DNA of 64,000 bases from UBA5072 sp041737175. Lineage in GTDB: Bacteria > Bacteroidota > Bacteroidia > Bacteroidales > UBA10428. The position numbers were made by a program, and so were the translations under genes. Shown piece after piece: positions 43,933-52,641 of this stretch. Numbering within the stretch: the stretch's first letter is position 1; each line of letters begins with the position of its first letter. The stretch covers positions 1 to 64,000 of the forward strand of contig JBGSSF010000025.1 of assembly GCA_041737175.1 (NCBI GenBank), written 5' to 3'. The notes beneath the pieces were generated by a model. It worked only from the letters and a program-made list of their open reading frames with translations. It had not been told where the DNA came from and ran no database searches.

Positions 43933-44826
43933 ATGACCTCACTCCTCTATTATCTCCTGTTTGGCATTACCTGGTTGGTTTCCCTGATACCTTTCTGGCT
44001 CCTGTACCTGATATCGGATCTTATCTACCTGATTACCTATTACCTGGTGCGATACAGAAAAGAAACTGTCTTTTGCAATCTGAGAAATTCTTTTCCTGAA
44101 AAATCGGATCATGAAATTAAACTGCTGGCCAAAGCTTATTACAGGCACTTTTGTGATTTCATGCTGGAGTCGTTAAAGTGTATCCGCATACCTGCAGGTG
44201 AACTCAATAAACGGATGAAACTCACAAATCCGGAGGTACTTCAAGAGCTGGGCGTTGAAGGAAAAAACTTCGCTTTGGTTTCTGCTCACTACGGCAACTG
44301 GGAGTGGCTTAATTATTTACCATTAAAAATGAAGCATGATTTGCTGATTATATTTCGTCCCTTAAAGAACAAAGCCGTTGACAGGTTATCCTATTATATG
44401 CGTACCCGGTTTAATGCCTTTTTATATCCTATGGAGAGTATATACCGGCATGGATTGGAGCACATGGCGGAGAAGAAGCTGTTTTCTATCTGGTTTTTAG
44501 CTGATCAACGACCACCGCGGATCAGCAGATTCTGGACCATGTTTCTCAATCAGGAAGCCCCATTCTTTGAAGGAACTGAAAAGATTTCAAGAAAGCTCGG
44601 ATTGGCAGTGGTATTTTTAGATGTACAAAAGGTTCGCCGGGGTTATTATGAAGTAACCCTGAAAAAGCTGTTTGACAATGCGGCACACACAGGTGAACAT
44701 GATGTTATGCTTGCCTGTGTGAAGGAAATGGAGCATGAAATCATTCAAAAGCCTGCACTCTGGTTATGGTCGCATAAACGTTTCAAACACTCGCGACCTG
44801 AGAATATTAAGCTCGTTACCTCATGA
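43933..44826 (+). CDS. LpxL/HtrB-like lysophospholipid or lipid A acyltransferase
   Basis: A 297-residue inner-membrane enzyme. An N-terminal hydrophobic anchor (residues 5-40) precedes the acyltransferase motif SAHYGNWEW (the HxxxxE-type pair), then RPLKNKAVD and LADQRPPR. The family adds secondary acyl chains to Kdo-lipid A from acyl-ACP. Bacteroidota lipid A is typically underacylated, so the exact acceptor is unclear. Its last four bases overlap the start of the glycosyltransferase gene. Confidence 0.88.
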   Translation: MTSLLYYLLFGITWLVSLIPFWLLYLISDLIYLITYYLVRYRKETVFCNLRNSFPEKSDHEIKLLAKAYYRHFCDFMLESLKCIRIPAGELNKRMKLTNPEVLQELGVEGKNFALVSAHYGNWEWLNYLPLKMKHDLLIIFRPLKNKAVDRLSYYMRTRFNAFLYPMESIYRHGLEHMAEKKLFSIWFLADQRPPRISRFWTMFLNQEAPFFEGTEKISRKLGLAVVFLDVQKVRRGYYEVTLKKLFDNAAHTGEHDVMLACVKEMEHEIIQKPALWLWSHKRFKHSRPENIKLVTS

Positions 44827-45845
44827 CAAAGATTGCCGTTGTAATACTGAACTGGAACGGCATGCATTTCCTGCAGCAATTCCTTCACACGGTATGTTTG
44901 CATTCTGATTTTCCGGGTGCTGAAGTTGTGGTTGTTGATAATGGCTCCAGCGATGATTCAGTCAGGTTTCTCAAAGATAAATTTCCCGCAGTCCGGATTA
45001 TTGAATTTGAGCGGAACTATGGATTTGCCATGGGTTATTACATAGCTTTGCAGCAGATAGAAGCCAAGTATTATGTTTTACTGAACTCGGATGTTGAAGT
45101 GACACCTGGTTGGCTGGTTCCCCTGTACAAAACCATGGAGGCCAATCCGGATATTGGATCGTGTATGCCTAAACTGCTGGCTTTTGACCGGAAAGAATGT
45201 TTCGAATATGCCGGGGCGTCAGGAGGATATATTGACCGCTTCGGTTATCCGTTTTGCAGAGGTCGCATTCTGAGTGTGATTGAAAAAAACAGCGGACAAT
45301 ATGATGATTTCAGAAGTATATTCTGGGCATCCGGCGCCTGCATGTTCGTAAGAGCAGAAGCATATGCAAAAGCGGGCGGACTCGACGGAGAGTTTTTTGC
45401 CCATATGGAAGAGATTGATCTATGCTGGCGCATGCACCGGGTGGGCTATAGGAGCGCAATTGTTCCGCAATCAACCGTGTATCATGTGGGAGGCGGCACA
45501 CTTCCCAATAATACACCCCGAAAATTGTATTTGAATTACCGCAACAATTTATTCCTTCTGTTTAAGAATCTTCAGGTTTCTCAACTTGTTCCTGTGATAC
45601 TGATCCGGCTGCTCCTGGATGGATTATCCGCCATGGTATACCTGTTCAGCGGTTCGGGCAGGTTCTTCATTGCCGTTGTCAGGGCTCACCTGGCTTTTTA
45701 CAGAAGAATTCCCCTCCTCATAAAACTGAGAGGGCAGCTGAAGGGTAAAATTCGTACGGGCAATATCGGTGATATTTACCCCGGGAGTATAGTCTTTGAT
45801 TTTTTTATCAGACGTAAACGCTACTTCAGTGAGTTGGGATGGTGA
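44823..45845 (+). CDS. Glycosyltransferase family 2 (rhamnosyltransferase-like)
   Basis: A 340-residue GT-A enzyme. VVILNWNGMHFL at the N-terminus, VVVDNGSSDDS, the metal-binding LLNSDVEVTPGW and the ED-containing HMEEIDLCWRMHRVGYR are the GT2 hallmarks. A hydrophobic stretch near residues 255-295 suggests membrane association. It is translationally coupled (ATGA) to the acyltransferase, so a role in lipopolysaccharide or surface glycan synthesis is likely. Its 3' end overlaps by 25 bp the convergent barrel gene. Confidence 0.93.
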   Translation: MTKIAVVILNWNGMHFLQQFLHTVCLHSDFPGAEVVVVDNGSSDDSVRFLKDKFPAVRIIEFERNYGFAMGYYIALQQIEAKYYVLLNSDVEVTPGWLVPLYKTMEANPDIGSCMPKLLAFDRKECFEYAGASGGYIDRFGYPFCRGRILSVIEKNSGQYDDFRSIFWASGACMFVRAEAYAKAGGLDGEFFAHMEEIDLCWRMHRVGYRSAIVPQSTVYHVGGGTLPNNTPRKLYLNYRNNLFLLFKNLQVSQLVPVILIRLLLDGLSAMVYLFSGSGRFFIAVVRAHLAFYRRIPLLIKLRGQLKGKIRTGNIGDIYPGSIVFDFFIRRKRYFSELGW

Positions 45846-46846
45846 TTCCCGAATATGCCGTCAAGTTGGGCTCTTACGGTCAATGACATTGACAGGTCTG
45901 TTATTCCGGGTAGAAAGTGAAATGAGAACTGCACCCTGCCTTCGATATTGGGTGTTACAAGCCGGTAGTAAACATCAGCCCTGCTGTAAAAATCGGATTT
46001 GTAAAATCCATCTCCCGAAGTAATCACCTGACTTTCGCCTGAATACACAGTACCATGCACTCCAAATCCTTTGTAGACAGCTTCCAGTTCAGCTATAAAA
46101 CCAAAAGGGAACCTGAAATCATAAACGCTTCTGATCCTGTCATAGGAACCCAGGAAGCCTGCACTAATGGTCAGCGAATCCAGGCCGGTAGCAGAAGCCA
46201 GGTCTAATCCCGGCATTACGGTAAACCCTGCATTATCCCTGATACGTTCGACACTGTCATGGCTAAGGGAATGAGCCAGATGGGTCATAATAAAATGATG
46301 CTGATAGATCAGGACGCCGCGTTTGGCAAATCCCGACATCCCAAGCAGAAAGGTTTCTCTTTTCAGATCGGATTGTCTGCTTGTCCAGTCGATCCAAATA
46401 TTATGACGGAAACCGGGGGTACTGTAATCAATCAGAATGCCTTCCGTGTTGGGCCTGTAATACCGGAATGTATCAGTCATAAGCGCCAAAGGCATTATAA
46501 TCCTGTTTACACGGGGAAACGCACCGATTAAGAGACCGAGGTTTTTAAAACGGCCGCTGTAATATGCAGTAATTTCCGGTGGTATCCATTCACCTTTGCT
46601 TCCGAATTCATAAAGGTAATCCAGGCCGGCCATGATCCGGCTGCTTTCATTGAAAGCATAACCAGCCTCTCCGTATACCCTTGACCCGAAAATGGTCTGA
46701 TCATTCACATATTCATTAAAGTATTCGCGGTTATCGAAAAATCCAAAATAACCCATTTTATACAGAAATTTCTGAGAATGGGCAGATATGGAAAATACCA
46801 GTATTAGGATGCTAAATAACAGATATTTATGATTTCTTTTCATCAT
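45821..46846 (-). CDS. Predicted outer-membrane beta-barrel protein, unknown function
   Basis: A signal peptide (residues 1-24, SISAHSQ) precedes 317 residues of alternating polar and hydrophobic stretches with many aromatic residues (for example EITAYYSGRFKNLGLLIGAF and GFIAELEAVYKGFGVHGTVYSG). This pattern is expected for a transmembrane beta-barrel of roughly 14-16 strands. No recognised porin motif was seen and the function is unknown. A minus-strand -7-like box TACTTTTG lies at 46867-46874. The gene is convergent with the GT2 gene and overlaps its end. Confidence 0.6.
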   Translation of the reverse strand: MMKRNHKYLLFSILILVFSISAHSQKFLYKMGYFGFFDNREYFNEYVNDQTIFGSRVYGEAGYAFNESSRIMAGLDYLYEFGSKGEWIPPEITAYYSGRFKNLGLLIGAFPRVNRIIMPLALMTDTFRYYRPNTEGILIDYSTPGFRHNIWIDWTSRQSDLKRETFLLGMSGFAKRGVLIYQHHFIMTHLAHSLSHDSVERIRDNAGFTVMPGLDLASATGLDSLTISAGFLGSYDRIRSVYDFRFPFGFIAELEAVYKGFGVHGTVYSGESQVITSGDGFYKSDFYSRADVYYRLVTPNIEGRVQFSFHFLPGITDLSMSLTVRAQLDGIFGNHHPNSLK

Positions 46847-46978
46847 GGAGGCCCTTGGTATTGGTCCAAAAGTAACAATATCCTTAACACCAAATGAAAC
46901 CTGTCATTAAAAAAAGTGCAGGCCAAGGGTTACTTTTTAGGATCTCACGGTATTAAAGGTAGCCTAAAAGAATAAACC

Positions 46979-47419
46979 ATGAATCCTCTCGATACCCAAA
47001 TTCTGACACCTATGAAATCCGAAATGCCCCATCTGGTTTTCAACTGGAAAGGAAAGAGAATCCTGATTGTAGAAGATGATTATGTCAATTACCTTTATTT
47101 TCATGAAATATTGTCGGGAGCCAATGCCTGTCTGATTCGTGCCGTATCCTTACAGGAAGCATTTGACATGATTACATCGGCACTCCGTTTCGACCTGCTG
47201 ATCATCAATACAAGCCTACCCGGCAATGAAAACTGCCGTTCTATAAAACGAATGAAAATGCTATGGCCTGGTTTACGGGTTATAGCCATTGCCGGTTGTG
47301 ATTGCAATGGAAGAAATAGAAATTGCTATCAAACCGGTTGTGATACCCTGGTTAATCAACACATCGATTGCAATGAGATGATGAGTGCAGTGGATGAGTT
47401 GTTTGCAAATATGGCCTGA
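46979..47419 (+). CDS. Receiver-only response-regulator-like protein lacking the phosphoacceptor Asp
   Basis: A 146-residue single-domain protein with the beta1 acidic pair in RILIVEDDYVNYLYF, as in receivers of Bacteroidota hybrid kinases. At the phosphorylation position the sequence reads DLLIINTSLPG, so Asn77 replaces Asp. The conserved Lys near the end of the domain (normally KP) is replaced by NQH. It also has an unusual run of Cys (GCDCNGRNRNCYQTGCD). It is unlikely to be phosphorylated in the usual way and may work as a constitutive or redox-responsive adaptor; the latter is speculation. It is convergent with the reductase gene, 6 bp apart. Confidence 0.75.
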   Translation: MNPLDTQILTPMKSEMPHLVFNWKGKRILIVEDDYVNYLYFHEILSGANACLIRAVSLQEAFDMITSALRFDLLIINTSLPGNENCRSIKRMKMLWPGLRVIAIAGCDCNGRNRNCYQTGCDTLVNQHIDCNEMMSAVDELFANMA

Positions 47420-47425
47420 GCTCAA

Positions 47426-48376
47426 TCAGGTTGCCGGATGTTTAAACAACGGGGGATTTCCGGAGGCCAGCTTGCCAAGCAGGTCTATTTCAGCTGTCGT
47501 TACCGGTTTGAAATCCCGGGCCACTTCCACTGCTTTCCAGAAAAACCCGGCATCTCCCGGAGGTACGGCTGCAGTGACATCCATTGACAAAGTATACCGC
47601 AAGGCAAGGCGGACAAGTTCATCATCCTGAACCGGCCGGTACCATACATTCTTATAGGGTTTTTTCTCGCCCTCTTTCAGTAAGGTGAGTGCCATGGCTT
47701 TTAGGGCTAGTATACCCATACCTTTCGATTTGGCCGTTTCAAAGACCTGAGGTCCGAAATCACCATTGTTCCAGCAATTGAAATTGATGGGGAACAGGAT
47801 CGTATCGAAATCAAATTTTTGCATAGCCAGCAGGGCTGCGTCAACTGAATGAGCTGAAAATCCAAGGAATCTGATCTTCCCTTGCTGTTTGGCCCTGATA
47901 AAAACTTCCATGGCTCCGCCGGCACCAAATACCTTTTCAACCTCATCAGTCGAACTTAATGCATGAAGCTGGTAGAGATCAAAATGGTCAGTATTGAAAA
48001 TAGACAGGGATTCATTAAGCTGTTTTTCAGCACCTGATGCATCCCTTTCAGCCGTTTTGCAGGCCAGGAAACATCGGTCACGATAAGATTTCAGGGCAGG
48101 TCCCAGTTTACTCTGTGCATCCCCATAGGAAGGTGCAATGTCAAAGTAATTGATACCGGCATCGAATGCCTTGGTCACCAGTTCGTTGGCATATTCCTGC
48201 GGATAATCGTTCAACATGATACCGCCAAAGCCAATAATTGACAATTTCTCACCGGTTTTCCCGAGGGATCTCCTGGGAATACCTGCACCATCTTTCAGGT
48301 TTGGCTTGTCAAATGATGAAAATCCTAAAGCCAAACCACCAAGCGCAGCATTTTCAATGAATTTACGGCGTTTCAT
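47426..48376 (-). CDS. Aldo/keto reductase with twin-arginine-type signal
   Basis: The N-terminus MKRRKFIENAALGGLALGF is a Tat-like leader, implying export with cofactor already bound. The (beta/alpha)8 reductase domain begins RRSLGKTGEKLSIIGFGG; INYFDIAPSYGDAQSKLG carries the catalytic Asp and Tyr, FLACKTAERD the Lys, and DLYQLHAL the His. At 316 residues it matches the Bacteroidota Tat-exported AKR group, whose substrates are mostly unknown. Transcription is likely from the promoter at 48400-48430. Confidence 0.87.
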   Translation of the reverse strand: MKRRKFIENAALGGLALGFSSFDKPNLKDGAGIPRRSLGKTGEKLSIIGFGGIMLNDYPQEYANELVTKAFDAGINYFDIAPSYGDAQSKLGPALKSYRDRCFLACKTAERDASGAEKQLNESLSIFNTDHFDLYQLHALSSTDEVEKVFGAGGAMEVFIRAKQQGKIRFLGFSAHSVDAALLAMQKFDFDTILFPINFNCWNNGDFGPQVFETAKSKGMGILALKAMALTLLKEGEKKPYKNVWYRPVQDDELVRLALRYTLSMDVTAAVPPGDAGFFWKAVEVARDFKPVTTAEIDLLGKLASGNPPLFKHPAT

Positions 48377-48399
48377 AAATGTCGGTTTTAATGTTCACT

Positions 48400-48430
48400 C
48401 AAATTTACAACAAACCGACATCAAGTCGAA
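48400..48430 (-). promoter_or_regulatory. Candidate promoter of the aldo/keto reductase gene
   Basis: On the minus strand TAAATTTG (48400-48407) is preceded at 19 bases by TTCG (48427-48430), one mismatch from TTTG. The -7 box ends 24 bp before the start codon. Confidence 0.5.
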
Positions 48431-48448
48431 GGAATTTACCTGTAAATA

Positions 48449-49786
48449 TCAGATTATTCCGTGATCAATCATGGAATTGGCAACCTTCAAAAAACCAGCT
48501 ATATTGGCACCTTTCACATAATCAATGTATCCGTCGGCGCGCTTGCCGTTTTTTACACACGACTCATGTATTGCACCCATGATCTCATGAAGTCGCTTAT
48601 CAACTTCATCAGCAGGCCATCGAAGCTTCATGGCATTTTGCGTCATTTCCAGTCCGGATACGCCAACACCGCCTGCATTGGCTGCTTTACCGGGCGCAAA
48701 CAGCAAACCGTTTTTCTGAATGATCTCAATGGCTTCCGGAACCGAAGGCATGTTGGCCCCCTCACAAACGCAAGTGCAGCCATTTTTCACCAGGGTTTGC
48801 GCATCTTTTTCATCAAGCTCGTTTTGTGTGGCACAGGGCAATGCAATATCACACTTTACTTCCCAGGGATGCCTGTCTTTTACATATACGGCGGTCTTGA
48901 ATTTTCTGGCATAAGGTTCGATAATATCTTCATTGGATGACCGGAGTTCGAGCATGTAATTAATCTTCTCACCTGAAATACCGGCTTCGTCATAAACATA
49001 TCCATCGGGACCTGAGAGGGTTATGACTTTAGCACCCAGGTCATTCAATTTTCTAACAGCACCCCATGCGACGTTTCCAAAACCCGATACGGCGGCTTTC
49101 TTTCCGGCAAGCTTTTCATTCCGGGTGCCCAGCATTTCCTGCGCAAAGTAAACTGCGCCAAACCCGGTAGCCTCCGGTCTTATCAGGCTTCCACCCCAGT
49201 TCACGCCTTTTCCGGTAAGCACTCCGGTGTAAGTGTTGGTAAGTTTCTTGTACATACCATATAAGAATCCTATCTCACGTGCGCCCACTCCGATATCTCC
49301 TGCGGGAACATCGGTCTCTGGTCCTATGATCTTCCATAGCTCAAGCATGAATGCCTGGCAGAAGCGCATGATCTCATTGTTGGATTTGCCTTTTGGCTGA
49401 AAGTCCGATCCGCCTTTACCTCCGCCTATGGGAAGAGTGGTCAGACTGTTTTTAAAAATCTGTTCGAATCCCAGGAATTTAAGAATGCTCAGGTTTACAC
49501 TGGGGTGAAACCGCAAACCGCCTTTATAAGGTCCGAGGGCATTATTGAACTGTATACGGTATCCGCGATTAACATGGACATTGCCTTCGTCATCCACCCA
49601 TGGGACTTTAAAAGTCATTACCCTGTCGGGTTCTACCAATCGTTCAATGATACCCGCTTTTTCAAATTGCGGATTCCGGTTATACACCTCGGCAATTGAT
49701 TCCAGAACTTCGCGTACTGCCTGTAAATATTCTACTTCTCCCGGATTTCTCCGTTCAAGATCCTGAATTACTTGATTGACTTCCAT
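48449..49786 (-). CDS. gdhA: Glutamate dehydrogenase (hexameric, probably NADP-specific)
   Basis: Catalyses reversible amination of 2-oxoglutarate to glutamate, the main ammonium entry point in many Bacteroidota. The 445 residues carry RIQFNNALGPYKGGLRFHP, the catalytic Lys in LPIGGGKGGSDFQPKGKS, the DVPAGDIGVGAREIG loop, and the Rossmann motif SGFGNVAWGAV of the cofactor domain. The length and sequence fit the class I hexamer of E. coli GdhA type. It appears to be a single-gene unit; no -7 box could be assigned in the 97-bp spacer upstream. Confidence 0.97.
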   Translation of the reverse strand: MEVNQVIQDLERRNPGEVEYLQAVREVLESIAEVYNRNPQFEKAGIIERLVEPDRVMTFKVPWVDDEGNVHVNRGYRIQFNNALGPYKGGLRFHPSVNLSILKFLGFEQIFKNSLTTLPIGGGKGGSDFQPKGKSNNEIMRFCQAFMLELWKIIGPETDVPAGDIGVGAREIGFLYGMYKKLTNTYTGVLTGKGVNWGGSLIRPEATGFGAVYFAQEMLGTRNEKLAGKKAAVSGFGNVAWGAVRKLNDLGAKVITLSGPDGYVYDEAGISGEKINYMLELRSSNEDIIEPYARKFKTAVYVKDRHPWEVKCDIALPCATQNELDEKDAQTLVKNGCTCVCEGANMPSVPEAIEIIQKNGLLFAPGKAANAGGVGVSGLEMTQNAMKLRWPADEVDKRLHEIMGAIHESCVKNGKRADGYIDYVKGANIAGFLKVANSMIDHGII

Positions 49787-49883
49787 GATTGTATGTTTAA
49801 GTAATAGTAAAGTTGGGGAATATAATACAGATGTACTATGACAAATGTTTTATTAGCATACAACCTCTACAACCCTTCCCCAA

Positions 49884-50810
49884 TCAATGCGACCTGTGCT
49901 TTGTCCTTAATACTTCCATAATTTCTTGACGGGAAGGGATTGAAGACAGTGTTCCCGACCGGGATGCTGATATAGCTGCCGCAGCATTGGCGAAAAGAAC
50001 AGCCTCATAAAAGTTCTTGCCTTCAGCAAGTCCGACTGCCAGATTTCCATTAAATACATCGTTCACCACAGAAGCGTCAAGTGAGCTCATCCTGAAACCA
50101 GGGACATGCTCGGCACCGCCATTGTCAATTACCATGGCACCTTTTGATCTGAGTGTGATTATGACCCGGTCCAGGCCCCTTTCAAGCAGGATTCTTCCGG
50201 CCAGTTCAGCCGATCGTTCATCGGTAATTGTAATACCGGTAAGTATTTCAGCCTGGGATGCATCGGGAGTGAGTATGGATATTGATTTGAGCAGTTCATC
50301 GCTTACCGGAAGGGCGGGAGATGGATTCAATATTACCCGGACACCTGATGTCCGGGCAGAACTTGCAGCAAACCTGACAGTTTCCTTGGGAATATCCAGT
50401 TGCAACAGCACAACATCAGCCGAAATTATGGAATCCTTTGCCCGTGTCATGTCATTCTCAGAAAGATTGCTGTTGGCTCCCGGGGTAACTGTTATCCCTG
50501 ATTCTCCGCGGGCATTGATCACAACTGATGAAATCCCGGACGCCAGAGCATTATCTCTGATCAGGAAGGTTGTATCGATTTCTTCCTCCTGCAGCACCTT
50601 CATCACCTGTTCTCCGAAAATGTCATCACCTGTTCGTGCTATAAAAACAACTTTTCCACCTGCCCTGGCTGCTGCAATGGCCTGAATAAGACCTCTTCCC
50701 CCGGGTGACATGCTGAATGAGCTTCCCAGTATTGTATCACCAGCCGCCGGAATGATGGGAGCCCTAAAGATCATTTCTGTGTTGGTACTCCCGATTACTG
50801 TAATTTTCAT
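49884..50810 (-). CDS. PfkB-family (ribokinase-like) protein with altered active-site motifs
   Basis: The 308-residue fold is ribokinase-like from MKITVIGSTNTEMIF to the C-terminus. The first signature reads SMSPGGRGLIQAIAAAR where ribokinases have GGKGANQA. The second, normally DTTGAGDAFNG, reads DASVVNDVFNG: the catalytic base Asp251 is kept, but the GAG anion hole is VVN. Both changes touch substrate and phosphate binding, so catalysis may be weak, altered or lost. It may be a diverged kinase or a regulatory sugar-binding relative. It stands alone on the minus strand. Confidence 0.85.
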   Translation of the reverse strand: MKITVIGSTNTEMIFRAPIIPAAGDTILGSSFSMSPGGRGLIQAIAAARAGGKVVFIARTGDDIFGEQVMKVLQEEEIDTTFLIRDNALASGISSVVINARGESGITVTPGANSNLSENDMTRAKDSIISADVVLLQLDIPKETVRFAASSARTSGVRVILNPSPALPVSDELLKSISILTPDASQAEILTGITITDERSAELAGRILLERGLDRVIITLRSKGAMVIDNGGAEHVPGFRMSSLDASVVNDVFNGNLAVGLAEGKNFYEAVLFANAAAAISASRSGTLSSIPSRQEIMEVLRTKHRSH

Positions 50811-50832
50811 GCTGAAATGTATTTACCTTATT

Positions 50833-50840
50833 CAAATATA
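50833..50840 (-). promoter_or_regulatory. Candidate -7 box of the PfkB-family gene
   Basis: On the minus strand TATATTTG matches TAnnTTTG 23 bp before the start codon. No TTTG at 19-21 bases is present. Confidence 0.35.
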
Positions 50841-50893
50841 CAATTTTCGCAAGACTTGTCCCAGAATGCAGAAGACTAAATAGATACACAGGA

Positions 50894-51559
50894 TTATTTG
50901 ATCGGTTCAATATCATCCAGGAAAACCTGCCAGATATTCAATGACTTTTCTTCTCCGAACTGTTTATGGGTTCGGATTAAAATAATTTTTATCAGTATTT
51001 GATTCTTGCTGATCAGGACGGTATCATTCCCCTGAATAGCGGCAATACTGATGTAGCTGTTTAATTTGCCGGTATACTGAGCCATACTGTCCAAATGCAG
51101 CGGTATAAAAAGCCTGTGGTCGGATATATGAAACCGGAGGGACTCATATGCGGAGGCATCCATATAATTGAACACTCCGGCAAGGTTGGGATGGTAATTG
51201 CTGATGTCATTTGCTAAAGAAAGTTGAATATGATTGTCCTTTCTATAAAAAAGCCTATAAATCATATCTTTAACCTGTTGTTTAAACAAAGTATCTGTTT
51301 GTCTATCGGAATAAAGACTCAAATAATCTGCGAAATCTGTGAGCTTCTGCCCGGCCTTTTCTCCAAAAGCTATCAGCTTGCCCTCAAAAAGATAATCAGA
51401 TTCAAATTCACTTTCAATTTCATTTTGTAAAATATCCTGTTTTGTCTCCAGGTTTTCAGGGCCTATACCAGCTTCAGGTTCACAGGTTTTGGATGTCAAC
51501 AGAAAAAATCCAATAATGATGAGTATAATATGTATATTTCTGAGGGTCACTTTTGTCAT
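50894..51559 (-). CDS. Secreted or anchored protein of unknown function
   Basis: A hydrophobic N-terminal segment (HIILIIIGFFLLTSKTC) could be a signal anchor or a lipoprotein signal (Cys at about residue 26). The remaining 195 residues are mixed alpha/beta with no recognised motif; the C-terminal part reads ILIKIILIRTHKQFGEEKSLNIWQ. Its start overlaps by 4 bp (ATGA) the stop of the upstream membrane protein gene, so the two are made together and probably act together in the periplasm or envelope. No function is proposed. Confidence 0.65.
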   Translation of the reverse strand: MTKVTLRNIHIILIIIGFFLLTSKTCEPEAGIGPENLETKQDILQNEIESEFESDYLFEGKLIAFGEKAGQKLTDFADYLSLYSDRQTDTLFKQQVKDMIYRLFYRKDNHIQLSLANDISNYHPNLAGVFNYMDASAYESLRFHISDHRLFIPLHLDSMAQYTGKLNSYISIAAIQGNDTVLISKNQILIKIILIRTHKQFGEEKSLNIWQVFLDDIEPIK

Positions 51560-52476
51560 TCTTTCTGTTTAAACTTGATGAAGGTTATTTTGTTATTATT
51601 ATTCAGTAATTCAATTAATTCGATATTTTTAAGACTACTGGTCGGGACGGTAAGCATATTGATAAATTCTCCCTTGTTAAAAAGTTCCATGCCAAGCATA
51701 TTGTTAAAAACCTGATAAATATATGCGCTGTCTGCAATTATCAGTTCCAGTTGTTCTCTTCTTTTTTTCCAGTCATTTATTTTCGAATTGGCGTAATAAT
51801 TGATCATCAAGGCATAGTTATCAGTTCTGAGCGGTATTACTTCAGATTTCCTGGATTTATTCAAAGAGCGAATAATGGTATCCTGGAAATAATAGGGTGC
51901 TTTAACCAGGAATTTTATTTTTTGTTCACTGGTTTTATAGTTGAAACAACCATCCGTATTGCCCAAAAGTTGCAAAGGCGATTCATTGTCAAAAAGGATA
52001 TCCACTTCAATTTTAGAGTTGCTTATTGGCTCCCTGGTTAAATTATCAACAAAGCAGAATGTATAAGTCGCCGTACTACCAACTTTTATTATAATCCATA
52101 CCATAAGAAAAATAAACAGGGCAATGACTGGCAATAAGTAGAAGGTCAGATTTGATCCCGTATGTCCGGTGATCCGGATGACTTTTTCCTTGTTTGCATT
52201 TTTAAAATCCGTCCAATCGGTAAAACCAGCATATTTGCTCAGAATATTCAACAGATCAATCCTGGGCAGTCTCTCATTATAGGTTTTGAAATGGTTGTAA
52301 AATGATTTTTCACTGATGTATTCCTTTACAGTATACTGCAAATCTTCCTGAAATTTAAATATGTCATCTCCTTTCCAGTCCTCCATGTTCCTGCTTAAGG
52401 CTGCATGGGTCCGTTGCATGACTTCGACAATTTTTGTCTTCAGGATTTCAAAATATTGTCTGTCTATTGCCTCCAC
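51556..52476 (-). CDS. Single-pass membrane protein with N-terminal helical domain, unknown function
   Basis: Of 306 residues, the first 105 form a soluble helical region. Its segment EYISEKSFYNHFKTY through LLNILSKYAGFTDWTDFKN resembles a helix-turn-helix-like module I have seen at the N-terminus of various Bacteroidota membrane proteins. A single membrane helix follows at about 110-132 (LTFYLLPVIALFIFLMVWIIIKV), then an outer domain of about 170 residues with an Ig-like carboxypeptidase-regulatory-type start (FCFVDNLTREPISNSKIEV). The layout suggests a sensor linking the periplasm and cytoplasm, but this is inference. It is coupled to the downstream secreted protein. Confidence 0.65.
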   Translation of the reverse strand: MEAIDRQYFEILKTKIVEVMQRTHAALSRNMEDWKGDDIFKFQEDLQYTVKEYISEKSFYNHFKTYNERLPRIDLLNILSKYAGFTDWTDFKNANKEKVIRITGHTGSNLTFYLLPVIALFIFLMVWIIIKVGSTATYTFCFVDNLTREPISNSKIEVDILFDNESPLQLLGNTDGCFNYKTSEQKIKFLVKAPYYFQDTIIRSLNKSRKSEVIPLRTDNYALMINYYANSKINDWKKRREQLELIIADSAYIYQVFNNMLGMELFNKGEFINMLTVPTSSLKNIELIELLNNNNKITFIKFKQKE

Positions 52477-52488
52477 AAAATTAATTAC

Positions 52489-52549
52489 TTGTAATACAAT
52501 ATGTTTACAAAATACTTGTAAATCATTTTACAATTTATATACAGTTGTA
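52489..52549. promoter_or_regulatory. Cluster of TTGTA/TACAA half-sites in a divergent spacer
   Basis: The 165-bp spacer between the membrane-protein unit and the TPR gene holds five sites. They are TTGTAA (52489-52494), TTTACAA and TTGTAAA forming a palindrome with a 5-base centre (52504-52522), TTTTACAA (52526-52533), and TACAGTTGTA (52540-52549). Such density in one short AT-rich stretch suggests binding by a dimeric regulator on several faces, though base composition alone favours some of it. Confidence 0.4.
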
Positions 52550-52641
52550 TTTCAAAGGTCAGACGCCGTTATTCTTTAAATTTAATCAGAAATTTAATAC
52601 GATCATAGTTCCCATTGAGATAACTTAAATCATAAAACCAA

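Noticed and set aside
46867..46894. TACTTTTG box with a TTTG upstream of the barrel gene considered as a full promoter
   Set aside because: The spacing is 16 bases instead of 19-21, so it was mentioned only under the gene.
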